Below the pieces are notes generated by a model that was given only the letters and a program-made list of their open reading frames with translations, was not told the origin of the DNA and made no database searches. Both the position numbers and the translations under genes were made by a program. Positions 41,458-52,329 of a stretch of DNA of 64,000 nucleotides are shown here, piece by piece. Each line of letters opens with the position of its first letter. Within the stretch, counting starts at the first letter, position 1. Where the stretch lies: the NCBI GenBank assembly GCA_905234735.1, contig CAJOJA010000001.1, positions 1 through 64,000 on the forward strand, given 5' to 3'. This DNA is from an uncultured Bacteroidaceae bacterium (GTDB taxonomy: Bacteria > Bacteroidota > Bacteroidia > Bacteroidales > Bacteroidaceae).

Positions 41458-44400
41458 TTATTTCACTACTTGTACTTTGCCATTGTGTATATACAGTCCC
41501 TTCTTCGTGGGTCGCTTCGGCAGTTGCATGCCCGAGGTGGTGTACCACTTGCCGTCCTGCGGCATCGTGTCGAGGGCGATGAAACGGATGTCGGTGGGCT
41601 GACTGGGCGTGCCGAGCACCTTGTGGGCCTCGTAGCACAGTTTGTCAGAGGCCGTAGCCACAATCTCACCGTTGCGCTCAAGGGCGAAGGAGAGTTCGGC
41701 CTTCCGGTCGCAACCGATGTTGAGGTAGAAGAGGGTCCCCTCTGTCTCCTCCACGACGGGGAGGGCATCAGCTGCCCGCTCGCCGTCGGCGAAGACAATG
41801 AGCCGGTCGCCCTCTTCAAGGTCTACGTCGGCAGTACGTGCCACGATGTTCATGGTGGTGGCGGTGCGCACGTGGCGTTGCTGACGTCGGGCGGTGCCGC
41901 TGTAGCGGTTGACGGAGAAGTAGAGCGGATAGTAGAACTTGACATTGCTGTCGTCCTGGCGCTTGAGCATATAGCCCTTGCCCGTCTCCATGTACTGGAG
42001 CGAGCCCTTCCAGACGATGCCCGAGGGGATGCGCGTGGCCACGGCAAACCCGTCCTGCGACTTGATGACGTCGCCCTCGCTGGCATAGTCGGAATAGCCG
42101 TTCAGGGCCTGTGCCAACGGCAGGTTGATGGGCGAGGTGTAGCCCAGGCGGTTCCAGTCCTTATGCACCTCTACCGGGATGTAGGTCTGGTAACCCTCGA
42201 GGTAGACGGTCTTGTCGCTCATCGAATAGATGCTGTACATCTGTGCCGGGTCTATTCCGACAAGTTCGTCGCTGCTGTCCCACTTATAACCGCGCCGCGC
42301 CGTCTTGTCCTGACGGCAGGTGTACTTCACGGTGGTGTTACCGTTCACGGCCATGATAACGTCGCCGGCTTCCCAGATGGTGGAGTTGTCCAGGAAGTGT
42401 CCCAGGCTCTCGCCAAACCTTGGGCGGACGTTGAAGGAAGCCCAGTTCCAGCCCTTCTTGAGGTGGAGCGTCTGCATGTCGTAGAACTCGTTGACGAGAA
42501 TTACGGGCTGCGATGCGCTGCCCACGACGGTGTCCTTCTGGAAGACGTAGTTCTTACCGTCCATGTCCCTCAGCGAATGGATGCGTCCGGTGGAAGCATC
42601 GAAGAACTTGAAACTGAGCTGGGGGCTCGAACCGTCGACGTTCGTGTAGCCGTAGATGGTGAGGTAGGCCAGTGCCTCGTTGGCATTGGCGGTGTTGTCC
42701 ACTTCGATATGGGCCACGCCAAGCGGTTGCAGATTCTCGTCGAAGGCACCCAGGATGTCCTCCGTGGAGCTGGCCACGACACCGTCGACCTTCACGCGGG
42801 CCACCATCATCATGGTACGGTTGGCCTGCTTTAGCGCATCGCGCACGACCCACGCGGGTTCGTCGCCACGCACGTTCAGCGTCAGCGTGAATATCTCGGG
42901 CATACCGTTGTCACTGATCAGTTCTATCTGCTCGTTGTACATACCTATATTAATATAGGGCGACACGGTGAACGTGATGGTCTGCTCCTCCAGTGCCTGA
43001 ATGATGCCGCTGGTCTGGGAGGCTGTAATCCACACGGGCAGGTCGTTGAGTTCGTAGGTCTGTCGCTCGCCGGTCAGGTTCGTCACGGTGGCCTCGAAGG
43101 TCATGCCCTCGCCATAGCGTATGTCGCGGGTCTGGTTCTTGATGTTCCAGCGCAAGGGATTGCGGTAGACGTAGACGTTCATCGTCACGGGACTGGCCAT
43201 CAGGTTGCCCTGCAGGTCGGGAATCTCCTTCACCGTCAGGTAGACGTTGGTCTTCTCGATGGTGTAGTCGGGTTCCTTGATGTTCACCAGCAGCTGGTTG
43301 TCGCGTGCCACGAAACTGAAGTTGAGGTTCTCCAGTGCCGAATTGCTCACCATAGGCGCATGTGCATCGCGGTCCACGAAGCCCGGGTCGAGGGTCACGA
43401 GCGTGTCGCGACGGGCCACGATGTTGCCCTGGTTGTCCCTGTAGCGCTTGAGGCTGATGCCCGTGGGTTCGAGTCGCATGGTGTTGTCGTCCTGCCGTCT
43501 GGAACGTCCGAAGTCGAGGTAGGCCATCAGCGAGGTTTCGGTGCCCAATGGGGTGTGGGTGGAATACTCGTTGAGGAGCTTCATGGGCAGCACGCTCTCG
43601 AACATACCCACCTCGTCGATGTTACCCTTCAGTAGCTGTGTCGGGGTGTTCTTGTCCTCGTAGGTGGCACCCAGTGCGATGTGGTCGCCGGAGATGCCGG
43701 CCAGGTTGTCGGCGGCAAAGGCATCGACCAACTGCTGGTCGACGTAGACGTTGGCCAGGTTGCGCGAACGCGACACGGTGAGGATGAAGTGATGCCATTG
43801 ACCATCATCGATATAGGATTTCACATTCCTCTGCCATCCGTCCGAGCGCAAGTAGAGCTTCGACTTCTCCACACCGATGTTTATCTGATTGTTCGGGGAG
43901 TCGGCCACCGAGTCAACGGGAACTCTGGCCGGTCCGTTGGAGAAGAAGGTGGCAAGGGTGTCGGTGGTGCGGAACCAGAACATCAGCGTGTAGTCGTGCC
44001 GATCGGAACGGGTGAACTTTTCGGGCTTCAGTCGCAGGCCCCTGCTGCCGTCGAACTTCACAGATATTCCGCTCGGTCGTTTCCACATGGTGGACATCAG
44101 CGTGAGGTCGGAACTGCCGGCAGCACGGTCATAGCTGATGTCGCCCGTACCTTCGTTCAGGCGGTAATTGTCCATCAGTCCGCTCTCGTAGCCGGAAAGG
44201 CGTTTCTTGCCAAATTCGTTGAGGTCGGACGACGTCATCACACCGTTCCAGAGTCGGAACTCCAGCATATCGCCCTTGTAGTGCTTGTCACTTTCCCACA
44301 GGTCGTATCCCAGGTTCAGTTCGGCCGTATTCTCGTACTTGCCCGACAGCGGTTGGCTGCCTATCTGCTTACTGCCGTCGAAGAAGATCACCTGCATGCT

Positions 44401-47400
44401 GTCGCCGCTCTGGTCGAGCACATAGGCCACCTCGCGTAACATATTGTCGAAGGGTACTATGCTGTCCGACTGGGCCAACTGTCCGTTCACCTTGGCCGTC
44501 AGACGTCGGTCGGCAGAGAGTCCGAACTTCACCCCGTTCACCTCACCGCCGTGCGAGAAGACAGTCATGTCGCCCTTGTCGCTGGCAGGATTCAGCATCA
44601 CGTCGACGGTGAAACTCTTGCCTGCCAGGTTGCGATTGCCCTGACTTGTGGCCCATGAGTTCTCGCCGTCGAAGGAGAGCGAGGTGGAGGTGGAGATGTC
44701 GTTGTTGGTAGGTGTTCCCAGTAGCTCGAAGTTGTTGATTTTGCTCAGGTAGTTGCCGGCAATGGGTTCAGAGAAGGTCAGCATCAGGTTGTCACCGATG
44801 CCCAGGATGCCATTCACGGGTTCGGGCACGCCGAAGAGTTCCGGCAGGCGCGTATCCTTGATACCCGACAGCACGGGCGACATACCGGTCAAGTATCCGC
44901 CTCCGTGACGACAGTAGTTCACGGCCCGGAGGTCGTAGTGCTGCTCGACGGGGTCGTTCTCTCCATAGAACCTGGCAATGATGACGTTGTTGGCAGGAAT
45001 GGTGTCGGTAACACCGCTGGCTCTGGTCCTGAGCGAGTCGTTGGCGTAGTAGGAGCAAACGTTCACCCAGTCCTTTTCGCCCTGTGTCGAGAGTTTGTAT
45101 TGTAGCTCGATGTGGTCGAAGCCCCGATAGTTGGTGTCGAAGCCATCGATGCGGACGGGCATGTACCAGCTCTTGCGCTTGCCATCGTAGGGGCTTTCGG
45201 TGTTCATCACCCAGTTGCTGCCGGGCGAGTTGATGCTGACCATTCCCGCCGTAGGCACGAAGTGGGCCGAGAACTTGCAATCGAACACACGGTTGGCATC
45301 CTCGGGGTCGTAGAGACAGAGCGTCAGGTCGTTGTAGTCGAACTCGGTACCGGGATAGACCTCTATCTCCTTGGTGAAGACGTTCACCTGGTTCTGAGCG
45401 TCGCGACAGGGGTAGAGTGTGATGTTAACGCCCTGCGAGTTGATGGCGGTGCCGTCGACATAGACCTTGGCACCGTTGGGGTTGCTTGTTCCCAGCAGGA
45501 AGTAGTTGAAGACGAGCGAGGCCCGTTCGGGGTAGTCGCTCTCGTTGGCGAAGTGCAGTTTGAAGCGTGCCGGCTGGTCGTAGGGGACGTTGCTTACCAC
45601 GGGTTGGTCAATCCATATACGGGGTTTGTCGCCCTGGATGGTGGCCACGTCAATCACGGTGCCGGGCTGTATCCACTTCGTCACGCGTTCGTCCTCGTAT
45701 GGCTGGGAGGTGACACCGCCACGAGTGCGATAGACGAAGTTGGAGTATACCGTTGTGTTGTAGTCGGCAAAGCTCAGTGTCGAGGGCGACACCTTACCTT
45801 CGCGTACCAAATCCAGCTGTTTGTAGGTCAGGCGGTTGAACACCGTTGCTGTCGTGTCCATAGTGAAGGCACTGGCTGTGCGATAGACGTCCACCATCAT
45901 GCTCGACTTGGAGCTGGCAGCCAGTGTGAAGCCCATCTTCTTGCTATAGGTCTCCGATGTAGAGAACTTGTCATTGAAGTTCACCGAGACGATGGGGTTG
46001 AACTTGATTTTAAGCTGTTCGCCTGTCACCCTGATGGTTACCTCCGTGGCATTGTCGTCGTCATCCCGGTCTGAGTACACGGGATTGCCCGTCTTGATCT
46101 TGCCGGAGGTCTTCTCCAGCGTGGCTCCCAGTGTCTTGAGGACGGCCATCAAGGGACCTGCTGAAGACAGGATGTTGCCGAAGCCGGAGAGCATGGGGTA
46201 GCGCAGGTAGCGCGAACCGTTGGTGACCGTAGAGAAATTCTCGCTGTACTGGATGGACGACGCACCGCCATCGAAGTCGTAGCGCTTCACCAGATTGCTC
46301 TCCATCACACCTATTTTCTCCTCTTCGTTACGGGCCAGGAACATGATCCATGCCAGCACCTCGTTGTTCAGTTCCTGTATTCTGTCGCTGGTTTGCTTGC
46401 CATCAGGATAGATGGGCGTGTAGTAGCCCTCCACCCCATAATTCTCGTGGTCGGCATCCACCTTGCTGATGTAGGTCGCTGCCCCATTGGCGTTAGCCAG
46501 TTTCTTGGCGGCGGCCTCCGAGGTTTCCTTGCCCAACAGCAGGGAGTTGCGCGTCTTGATGAGGTCGGGCAACAACTCCTTCTCGATGTAGTGCTGCGAG
46601 TGGACGAACGTGGACTTCACCTGAGGATAGGCCCGCATCACCTCGTCGCGCACCAGATAGACAGGTTTGCCCTTCTCGTCGGTACCCTGTGCAAGCACCT
46701 TGGTGGTGCCTGCGGGCACCTTGATGGTGTGGTCAACGCCGAGTGTGTCGGTAACCACGAACGAGCCTCCCTCGTGGTCCTTCACGAGTTTGTACATGCT
46801 TTCGGGAATGACGCGCACGGCGATGGCATCCTCCACGACAACATTGTCCGTCATACCGATGAAGAGATCGGCCTTCGGGCCTACCCACTTCTTGCCGCTA
46901 TTGGTCTGGATGCGTTCGGTTATGTCGATGTTGTAGTTGTAGGTCCACGACATACCGTAGTTTGTCTCCACACTCATCTCCATGACTTTCTTCTCCTCGT
47001 AGTCAGAAAGTGTTCCTGCCGTGTGACCGGCTCCGTTCGGTGCAGCCACCGTGCCGTGATAGGTGCTGGCCCCCTTGCCGAGCGATGTCTGGATGCCAAG
47101 TCCCAGTGTGGCCGCGAAGTCCCAGGTGTAGCCGTAGCTCATCTTCGAGCCTTCCTCGATATAGGCCGACGAACTGCCACCTGGCGGGTCGCGCAGGATG
47201 TCGAACAGCTTGGGCGTTCCGGTAACGATGGTCTTCCGGCCTTCGGGTTTGGGTTTCGAGGCCATGACGTAGCCTTGCAGCAGCTTGCCGTTGAAGGGTT
47301 TGATGTCGTAGAACGAATCGTCGTACTCCAACGTGATGCTGACGGTCTTCAGTGCCTTGTCGCCTTCCAAAGTGAAGGTGGTGTTGTCGGGTGTGAAGAT

Positions 47401-50400
47401 GTAGGACGCACCGCCCTGCTCGTCAAGTTCCGTCTCCCACTGGGCAGTCTTCGAGTCGGTGGTCAGGGCGTTCTGTATCTTCACCTTGCCCCCCGACAGT
47501 CTCACGATATCAGGTTCTGCGTTATAGTTGTTGTTCTTATAGTATTTCTCGCAGGCCTGCAACATCCAGCCATAGGGCGAACCTGCCATGAACACGGGAT
47601 GCTCAAAGGAATAGACGGCAACGCTGTCGCCATTCTCCAGGTGACGGTAGTACCATAGTTTCACCCCTACGCTGTTGCCCAGGTTGTCGGAGGCATTCAT
47701 CTCCTTCACACCGAAATAGGGTTCGCTGCTGGGATTGAACTGTGTCACCTCCATGTCGGGTACGGCGTGATAGATGCGGCTGTACTCACAGGTGTCGCCT
47801 CTGACATTGAACGTCAGGTCGACGGTCTCGCCCACCTTGCCCTTCTGGAACAGCGTGGCATAGCCCTGGGCTGACACCTCGATGACCTTGTACTTGGCGG
47901 GATGCAGGTGCAGTTCGTACTCACCCGTATTCTTGTCGGGAAGGATGGTCAGCGTGTGGCGGGTGACGTTCACCTCTGTGGTGTCCTTGTCGTTGTGGCC
48001 AAAAGCGAGTTTGTAGTCGGCAGACTTCACCGACTCGTCGTCCTGTTTGCGGATGAGCCACGAAGTGTTGTCGCCCTCGAGCTGCATCACAATCTTCAGC
48101 GAGTCGCCCAGATTGTTCACCGACAGCGACTGGCCCAGAGGCTTCGAACCCTGAATGTCGCCACCCACCACGCGGCCGCGGAGCACAACGGTGGTGGAGT
48201 CCCAAAGCACCACGTTGGCTACGTTCTTTACAAAGTTGTACGTAGTGGTGTCTTCGGGAGCATCGCGGTTGATGAGGTAACCGTCGTTGGCAAAGTAATG
48301 ACCCGTCTTCACAGCCTGCACCTTGTGTCCGCCGCGCGGGATGCTCAGTTCGAAGGCTCCCTGCGTATCGGTGGTAATCACATTGTGGCTGGCATCGTGC
48401 ATCACTTTTCCGTCAAGCTTGAACGACACACCCGGAACGGGTATCGAGGTATCGCGATAGTACACGTTACCACTATATATATAATAGGTATCGAGGTAGA
48501 AGTTGAAGTCCTGCGTCCAGTTCGTACTGGGCGTGAAGCTCACCTCGCCCTTGGCGTTGGGAGCCGTGTAGCTGCCCATGTCGCCCGAAACGGGCACTGT
48601 GACGTAGTACTTGCCGTTCGTCTGATAGGGCAGCCCCTTGAACACGAAGTAGCCGGCAGCGTCGGTCGTGGTGGTGTAGAGGGCGTCGGCCCCCACCACC
48701 GTCGTGTCGGGACGGCACTCCACCTGGACACCACCCATAGCCGTACCGTCGGCCATGCGGATGTAGCCTTCAATCATACCTGTGGACTCGCACTGGCAGT
48801 TCTCGCGAACGACGGCATCAACATTGACGCCCTCGCACTGCCACACACTCTCCACGCGGTAGTCGTAAACCTGCTGCACCAGCACCGTCTTGTCCTCGAA
48901 GAACAGTTGGTTGAGGTTGGTAGCAAGAGTGTCGGTCCAGGCCTCCGTGCCATGCTTGCGGCGCAGAACGCGGAAGAAGTCGTTGTCGCCGTCAGAGGTC
49001 TGCCACACCAGCTGCACGCTGCTCTGCTTCTTGTTTACTACAAATTCGGTGATGAGCTTGCTGTTCTGGAAACGGTAGCTCTGCTTGTCGGTAGCGTCGG
49101 CTTTCGTCACGGGTACCACGACGCTGTCGGCATCGGTGCCGAAGAACTTCATGGGGGAGTTGCCCCTGCGGAGAATCATGTCAAACGAATACTCTACGCA
49201 CTTGCGGGTCAACTCCTGCGTGAACTGATGCACAACCAGGGCATCGTTGTTGTCGGAGAGATCCACAATCTTGCTTTCCACGCCGTTCTCGCCATGCATA
49301 TTGATACGCAACTGCAGTTGGGCACGACGATCCCAGACGGCACAGGTGATACTGGTGAAAACTGGCACCACATCGCTGCCCTCCACCCTCCACTCGTCGC
49401 CAAGTGCGGTCTTCAACTCCGAAGCAGAGAGGCCTTTGGCATTTGTTCCCTGTTCATGAGTTGACACTTCTGTCGACACCATCTTAGGAACAGCCTGACC
49501 GCCCACGTAATGCCAGTTATCCTCGCCCAGGAACCGGACACTATACCACGCATCAGACAAGTCCCAATATTTGGCTTCTCCCCAACTGTGGGAACTATAG
49601 TTGTTCTGATTTTCTCCCACATTACCATAGGCATTGCCAAGGGCATAATTCATGCCGGCATGGGAGACACCTTGGTAGCTGCCGTTCTCCAGGCAGTTGG
49701 TCACCCGATTCGATGTGCCACCGTTTTCCCAACCAATGAAGGCACCACCATAGGTATTCGACCCGGAAGCGGTGAGTTTGCCGTCGAACAGGCAGTTGTT
49801 GATGAGGTGTGTGGCAGAACCGCCATGACCGATGAAACCACCGACATGGGTGCTACTGCAGTTCACCGTTGTGGACACACGGACGTTGCTAATCGTAATC
49901 GTATAAGCCCCGTCGGGATGGCTACCTATCAGGCCCGACGAGTGGATGGCACCCTTCACCGTACCTTCCACATGCAGGTTCTTGATGGTGCAGTCCTTAA
50001 CATGGCTGAACGGGGCAATCGAGGGATTCGTACCCCCATCAATATTGACATGCAGCGTATGGCCATTGCCATCGAAGATGCCGCGATACGGAATACTGTT
50101 CAGGAATCCCACAGCCTGAGTTGTGGAAATATCGGCCGCCATGATGGCATTCACATCCGAATTGCCATTGGCAGCTACCACCTTGTCCCTGAATTCGTCC
50201 CAATCGTCACCGCTGCGCAATATAAAGTATGTTTTGCCGTCGATGACTATGGAACCTTCATAAGAGTTCATCACGTAACAGTTCGTCAGGCTGACATTGT
50301 TCATATCCCTACTGCGCGAGAAGTTTTGGCAACCATCGAATTTCGTGTTGACGAGCGAAGGTGCAAACAGGCAGTTCGCGAAATTGACTTTGCCGTCGTT

Positions 50401-52233
50401 CCATCCCACGAAACCACCATTAGAGTGACACTTTTCTCCTGTCAGCTGACCGTCGAAACGGCAGTCGTCGATATTCAGCACACCCGAATAATTCACAGCC
50501 ACCAAGCCGCCGTTGGTAGCATCACCATTGACGCTGCTGTCAATCGTGGCCGACACACGGCAGTTCTCGATGGTGGTCGTGCCACTGAGACTGCGGCCTA
50601 CAATGCCGGCTACGAACTTAGCCGACGAGGTGAGCTTGCCAGCTACGCGAAGGCTACGGATGGTGGCATTGCTGACATAACGGAAGGGGGCCGTGTATTC
50701 CGCATTGGTGCTGTAGTTCACCGTCAGCGTATAGCCGTTTCCTTCGAAGGTACCTACGAAGGGCTTGCTCTCCGTGCCCACCATGACCTTCGAACCGCTG
50801 AGGTCGATGTCGTTGGCCAGGATGACGGTAAGATCCGTCTTGCCGGCATTCACCGAATCGGCAAAAGCCTGCCAGTCGGCAGGGGTGTGCAGCACGATGT
50901 AATTATACATACTTTTCTCAGGAAACATAGGGGCGAAGCCAATGGCAAACTGTGCCACGTGACTCTCATCGTCCCAGGCGGACGAGCGTTGCACCTGCGG
51001 ATTGACGACGGTGGGGAGCGAAAGTGGGGTGGTCAACTCATACTGGGAGTAACCGGAATTGTCGGCCCAGCGCCACACGCTGGCATAGCCTCGCCGGATG
51101 CGATAGGAGACATTATTACCCTTGTACTGGTCGACAAGCAGCGAGTCGGTGACGGTGTAGAACGTCTTTCCCTGCACTAAATTCTGACTTATGTCGATGG
51201 TAATCCAGTTAGGATCGTTGGACACAGTGGAGCCTGTCAGGTTGCGCTGAATCTCAAAGTTGTCACCTGTAGCCAAGTCTTCCTCGTTGGCGTCATCCAC
51301 CTGCCAGGTTAGCACCATCTGTCCGCGGTCGTTCAGCCGGCCCTTCAGGTTCTTGGGGTAGTGGAGCATGTTGGACTTCACTGTCTCCGACTTGATGGCA
51401 CCGGGTACGGTGTTGCCCTCGAGATCGACGATTTTGGCCGAGATATAGATATCCTTCCACGGACGGTCGGCAGGAATGTAGGCCACGTCTACCGTCTTCT
51501 TGCTAAGTTCCTTCGTGTGAACATTGTTCGTCAGCGCATCGGTGTAGTAGAGGGTGGCCGATGTCACGGAGCGTGCACTGATGTTGTAGGGCATCATCAG
51601 TTCGTTCGCATGTCCACCCTGTACGGCTATCATGGGGTCGGTCAGATTGACGGACACGTCCGGTGCTGCAGGGCAGTCCCAAGTCAACATCGTCTTGTAT
51701 TCATTTTCGCTGGGCATGAACCAATGATAGTCGCGGTCGTCGCTGCGCGCCCACACCTCGAACTTCAGGCTCTTGCCGCGTAACTCATAGGGCACAGTCC
51801 AAATGACGGTGGTGGTGAAGTGGTCGCTGTTGTCGTCGTTGGGCCCTACGGTGAAGTCCACCGTGGTGCCGCTGTTGAAGGTCTTGTAACCGTTCTTCAC
51901 CTTACCCACCAACTGGTATGAGCCAGCCTGGTAACCATGTATGGAAATCGTGCCGCTCTCGGTGTCACTGGTCAGGTCGCGGTAGTGCGTCATCCACCAT
52001 TTGATAAGGTCCTGCTGCGAACCTCCATTAACGCTGAGTTTGATTTTACCGTCACTGATGCCCTCGTTGAGGTTGCCGTCGTACTGCGTGGGCAGTGTGA
52101 ACTGCACACGATTCTTGTCAACCACCATGGCGGTGAAGTTGTTGCTGTCTTGCAGGAATCTGTCTGCCCAGACCTCCATGCTATGTCCCAATCCCAACAG
52201 GACGAGGAGCATAAGTAACACTCGCTGCTTCAT
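41458..52233 (-). CDS. Giant secreted multidomain protein (3591 residues) with GLUG-like, LamG-like and carboxypeptidase-regulatory-like modules
   Basis: Start chosen at 52233 because MKQRVLLMLLVLLGLGHSMEV is a signal peptide. Regions in order, approximate: Fn3-like strands to residue 450; GLUG-like repeats 510-810 (GGLVAVNYSG, GGFVGWNDG, GGFIGHGGSA); two carboxypeptidase-regulatory-like folds at 1155-1315 (IEGYIRMADGTAMGGVQVEC and GNVYYRDTSIPVPGVSFKLDG); a long 1680-2180 segment I cannot assign; two LamG-like modules at 2515-2710 and 2720-2900 (ending RLWNGVMTSSDLNEFG and IDEVGMFE); a BACON-like segment near 3080; a final region LHLKKGWNWASFNV; and the tail KKGLYIHNGKVQVVK. No catalytic site is evident. 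Promoter and signal peptide support expression. It heads an operon with a lipoprotein and peptide 5. Probably a surface adhesin or stalk. Confidence 0.85.
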   Translation of the reverse strand: MKQRVLLMLLVLLGLGHSMEVWADRFLQDSNNFTAMVVDKNRVQFTLPTQYDGNLNEGISDGKIKLSVNGGSQQDLIKWWMTHYRDLTSDTESGTISIHGYQAGSYQLVGKVKNGYKTFNSGTTVDFTVGPNDDNSDHFTTTVIWTVPYELRGKSLKFEVWARSDDRDYHWFMPSENEYKTMLTWDCPAAPDVSVNLTDPMIAVQGGHANELMMPYNISARSVTSATLYYTDALTNNVHTKELSKKTVDVAYIPADRPWKDIYISAKIVDLEGNTVPGAIKSETVKSNMLHYPKNLKGRLNDRGQMVLTWQVDDANEEDLATGDNFEIQRNLTGSTVSNDPNWITIDISQNLVQGKTFYTVTDSLLVDQYKGNNVSYRIRRGYASVWRWADNSGYSQYELTTPLSLPTVVNPQVQRSSAWDDESHVAQFAIGFAPMFPEKSMYNYIVLHTPADWQAFADSVNAGKTDLTVILANDIDLSGSKVMVGTESKPFVGTFEGNGYTLTVNYSTNAEYTAPFRYVSNATIRSLRVAGKLTSSAKFVAGIVGRSLSGTTTIENCRVSATIDSSVNGDATNGGLVAVNYSGVLNIDDCRFDGQLTGEKCHSNGGFVGWNDGKVNFANCLFAPSLVNTKFDGCQNFSRSRDMNNVSLTNCYVMNSYEGSIVIDGKTYFILRSGDDWDEFRDKVVAANGNSDVNAIMAADISTTQAVGFLNSIPYRGIFDGNGHTLHVNIDGGTNPSIAPFSHVKDCTIKNLHVEGTVKGAIHSSGLIGSHPDGAYTITISNVRVSTTVNCSSTHVGGFIGHGGSATHLINNCLFDGKLTASGSNTYGGAFIGWENGGTSNRVTNCLENGSYQGVSHAGMNYALGNAYGNVGENQNNYSSHSWGEAKYWDLSDAWYSVRFLGEDNWHYVGGQAVPKMVSTEVSTHEQGTNAKGLSASELKTALGDEWRVEGSDVVPVFTSITCAVWDRRAQLQLRINMHGENGVESKIVDLSDNNDALVVHQFTQELTRKCVEYSFDMILRRGNSPMKFFGTDADSVVVPVTKADATDKQSYRFQNSKLITEFVVNKKQSSVQLVWQTSDGDNDFFRVLRRKHGTEAWTDTLATNLNQLFFEDKTVLVQQVYDYRVESVWQCEGVNVDAVVRENCQCESTGMIEGYIRMADGTAMGGVQVECRPDTTVVGADALYTTTTDAAGYFVFKGLPYQTNGKYYVTVPVSGDMGSYTAPNAKGEVSFTPSTNWTQDFNFYLDTYYIYSGNVYYRDTSIPVPGVSFKLDGKVMHDASHNVITTDTQGAFELSIPRGGHKVQAVKTGHYFANDGYLINRDAPEDTTTYNFVKNVANVVLWDSTTVVLRGRVVGGDIQGSKPLGQSLSVNNLGDSLKIVMQLEGDNTSWLIRKQDDESVKSADYKLAFGHNDKDTTEVNVTRHTLTILPDKNTGEYELHLHPAKYKVIEVSAQGYATLFQKGKVGETVDLTFNVRGDTCEYSRIYHAVPDMEVTQFNPSSEPYFGVKEMNASDNLGNSVGVKLWYYRHLENGDSVAVYSFEHPVFMAGSPYGWMLQACEKYYKNNNYNAEPDIVRLSGGKVKIQNALTTDSKTAQWETELDEQGGASYIFTPDNTTFTLEGDKALKTVSITLEYDDSFYDIKPFNGKLLQGYVMASKPKPEGRKTIVTGTPKLFDILRDPPGGSSSAYIEEGSKMSYGYTWDFAATLGLGIQTSLGKGASTYHGTVAAPNGAGHTAGTLSDYEEKKVMEMSVETNYGMSWTYNYNIDITERIQTNSGKKWVGPKADLFIGMTDNVVVEDAIAVRVIPESMYKLVKDHEGGSFVVTDTLGVDHTIKVPAGTTKVLAQGTDEKGKPVYLVRDEVMRAYPQVKSTFVHSQHYIEKELLPDLIKTRNSLLLGKETSEAAAKKLANANGAATYISKVDADHENYGVEGYYTPIYPDGKQTSDRIQELNNEVLAWIMFLARNEEEKIGVMESNLVKRYDFDGGASSIQYSENFSTVTNGSRYLRYPMLSGFGNILSSAGPLMAVLKTLGATLEKTSGKIKTGNPVYSDRDDDDNATEVTIRVTGEQLKIKFNPIVSVNFNDKFSTSETYSKKMGFTLAASSKSSMMVDVYRTASAFTMDTTATVFNRLTYKQLDLVREGKVSPSTLSFADYNTTVYSNFVYRTRGGVTSQPYEDERVTKWIQPGTVIDVATIQGDKPRIWIDQPVVSNVPYDQPARFKLHFANESDYPERASLVFNYFLLGTSNPNGAKVYVDGTAINSQGVNITLYPCRDAQNQVNVFTKEIEVYPGTEFDYNDLTLCLYDPEDANRVFDCKFSAHFVPTAGMVSINSPGSNWVMNTESPYDGKRKSWYMPVRIDGFDTNYRGFDHIELQYKLSTQGEKDWVNVCSYYANDSLRTRASGVTDTIPANNVIIARFYGENDPVEQHYDLRAVNYCRHGGGYLTGMSPVLSGIKDTRLPELFGVPEPVNGILGIGDNLMLTFSEPIAGNYLSKINNFELLGTPTNNDISTSTSLSFDGENSWATSQGNRNLAGKSFTVDVMLNPASDKGDMTVFSHGGEVNGVKFGLSADRRLTAKVNGQLAQSDSIVPFDNMLREVAYVLDQSGDSMQVIFFDGSKQIGSQPLSGKYENTAELNLGYDLWESDKHYKGDMLEFRLWNGVMTSSDLNEFGKKRLSGYESGLMDNYRLNEGTGDISYDRAAGSSDLTLMSTMWKRPSGISVKFDGSRGLRLKPEKFTRSDRHDYTLMFWFRTTDTLATFFSNGPARVPVDSVADSPNNQINIGVEKSKLYLRSDGWQRNVKSYIDDGQWHHFILTVSRSRNLANVYVDQQLVDAFAADNLAGISGDHIALGATYEDKNTPTQLLKGNIDEVGMFESVLPMKLLNEYSTHTPLGTETSLMAYLDFGRSRRQDDNTMRLEPTGISLKRYRDNQGNIVARRDTLVTLDPGFVDRDAHAPMVSNSALENLNFSFVARDNQLLVNIKEPDYTIEKTNVYLTVKEIPDLQGNLMASPVTMNVYVYRNPLRWNIKNQTRDIRYGEGMTFEATVTNLTGERQTYELNDLPVWITASQTSGIIQALEEQTITFTVSPYINIGMYNEQIELISDNGMPEIFTLTLNVRGDEPAWVVRDALKQANRTMMMVARVKVDGVVASSTEDILGAFDENLQPLGVAHIEVDNTANANEALAYLTIYGYTNVDGSSPQLSFKFFDASTGRIHSLRDMDGKNYVFQKDTVVGSASQPVILVNEFYDMQTLHLKKGWNWASFNVRPRFGESLGHFLDNSTIWEAGDVIMAVNGNTTVKYTCRQDKTARRGYKWDSSDELVGIDPAQMYSIYSMSDKTVYLEGYQTYIPVEVHKDWNRLGYTSPINLPLAQALNGYSDYASEGDVIKSQDGFAVATRIPSGIVWKGSLQYMETGKGYMLKRQDDSNVKFYYPLYFSVNRYSGTARRQQRHVRTATTMNIVARTADVDLEEGDRLIVFADGERAADALPVVEETEGTLFYLNIGCDRKAELSFALERNGEIVATASDKLCYEAHKVLGTPSQPTDIRFIALDTMPQDGKWYTTSGMQLPKRPTKKGLYIHNGKVQVVK

Positions 52234-52263
52234 ATCAATTCGTATTTTTATGCTATTACGCGA

Positions 52264-52295
52264 CAAAAATACGAAAAAGTGAGCAATAGTGCAAA
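52264..52295 (-). promoter_or_regulatory. Promoter of the giant protein operon
   Basis: On the minus strand TTTG (52292-52295) is followed after 20 bases by TATTTTTG (52264-52271). The start codon lies about 30 bases on. Confidence 0.75.
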
Positions 52296-52329
52296 CTTAC
52301 TATTAATTTTTCAAAAAAAGGAAGTACTA

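Noticed and set aside
47902-51180. Several frames of over 500 codons on the plus strand inside the giant gene
   Set aside because: They lie opposite one continuous minus-strand frame of 3591 codons with signal peptide and promoter, and their translations are His/Val-rich in the way of antisense frames.
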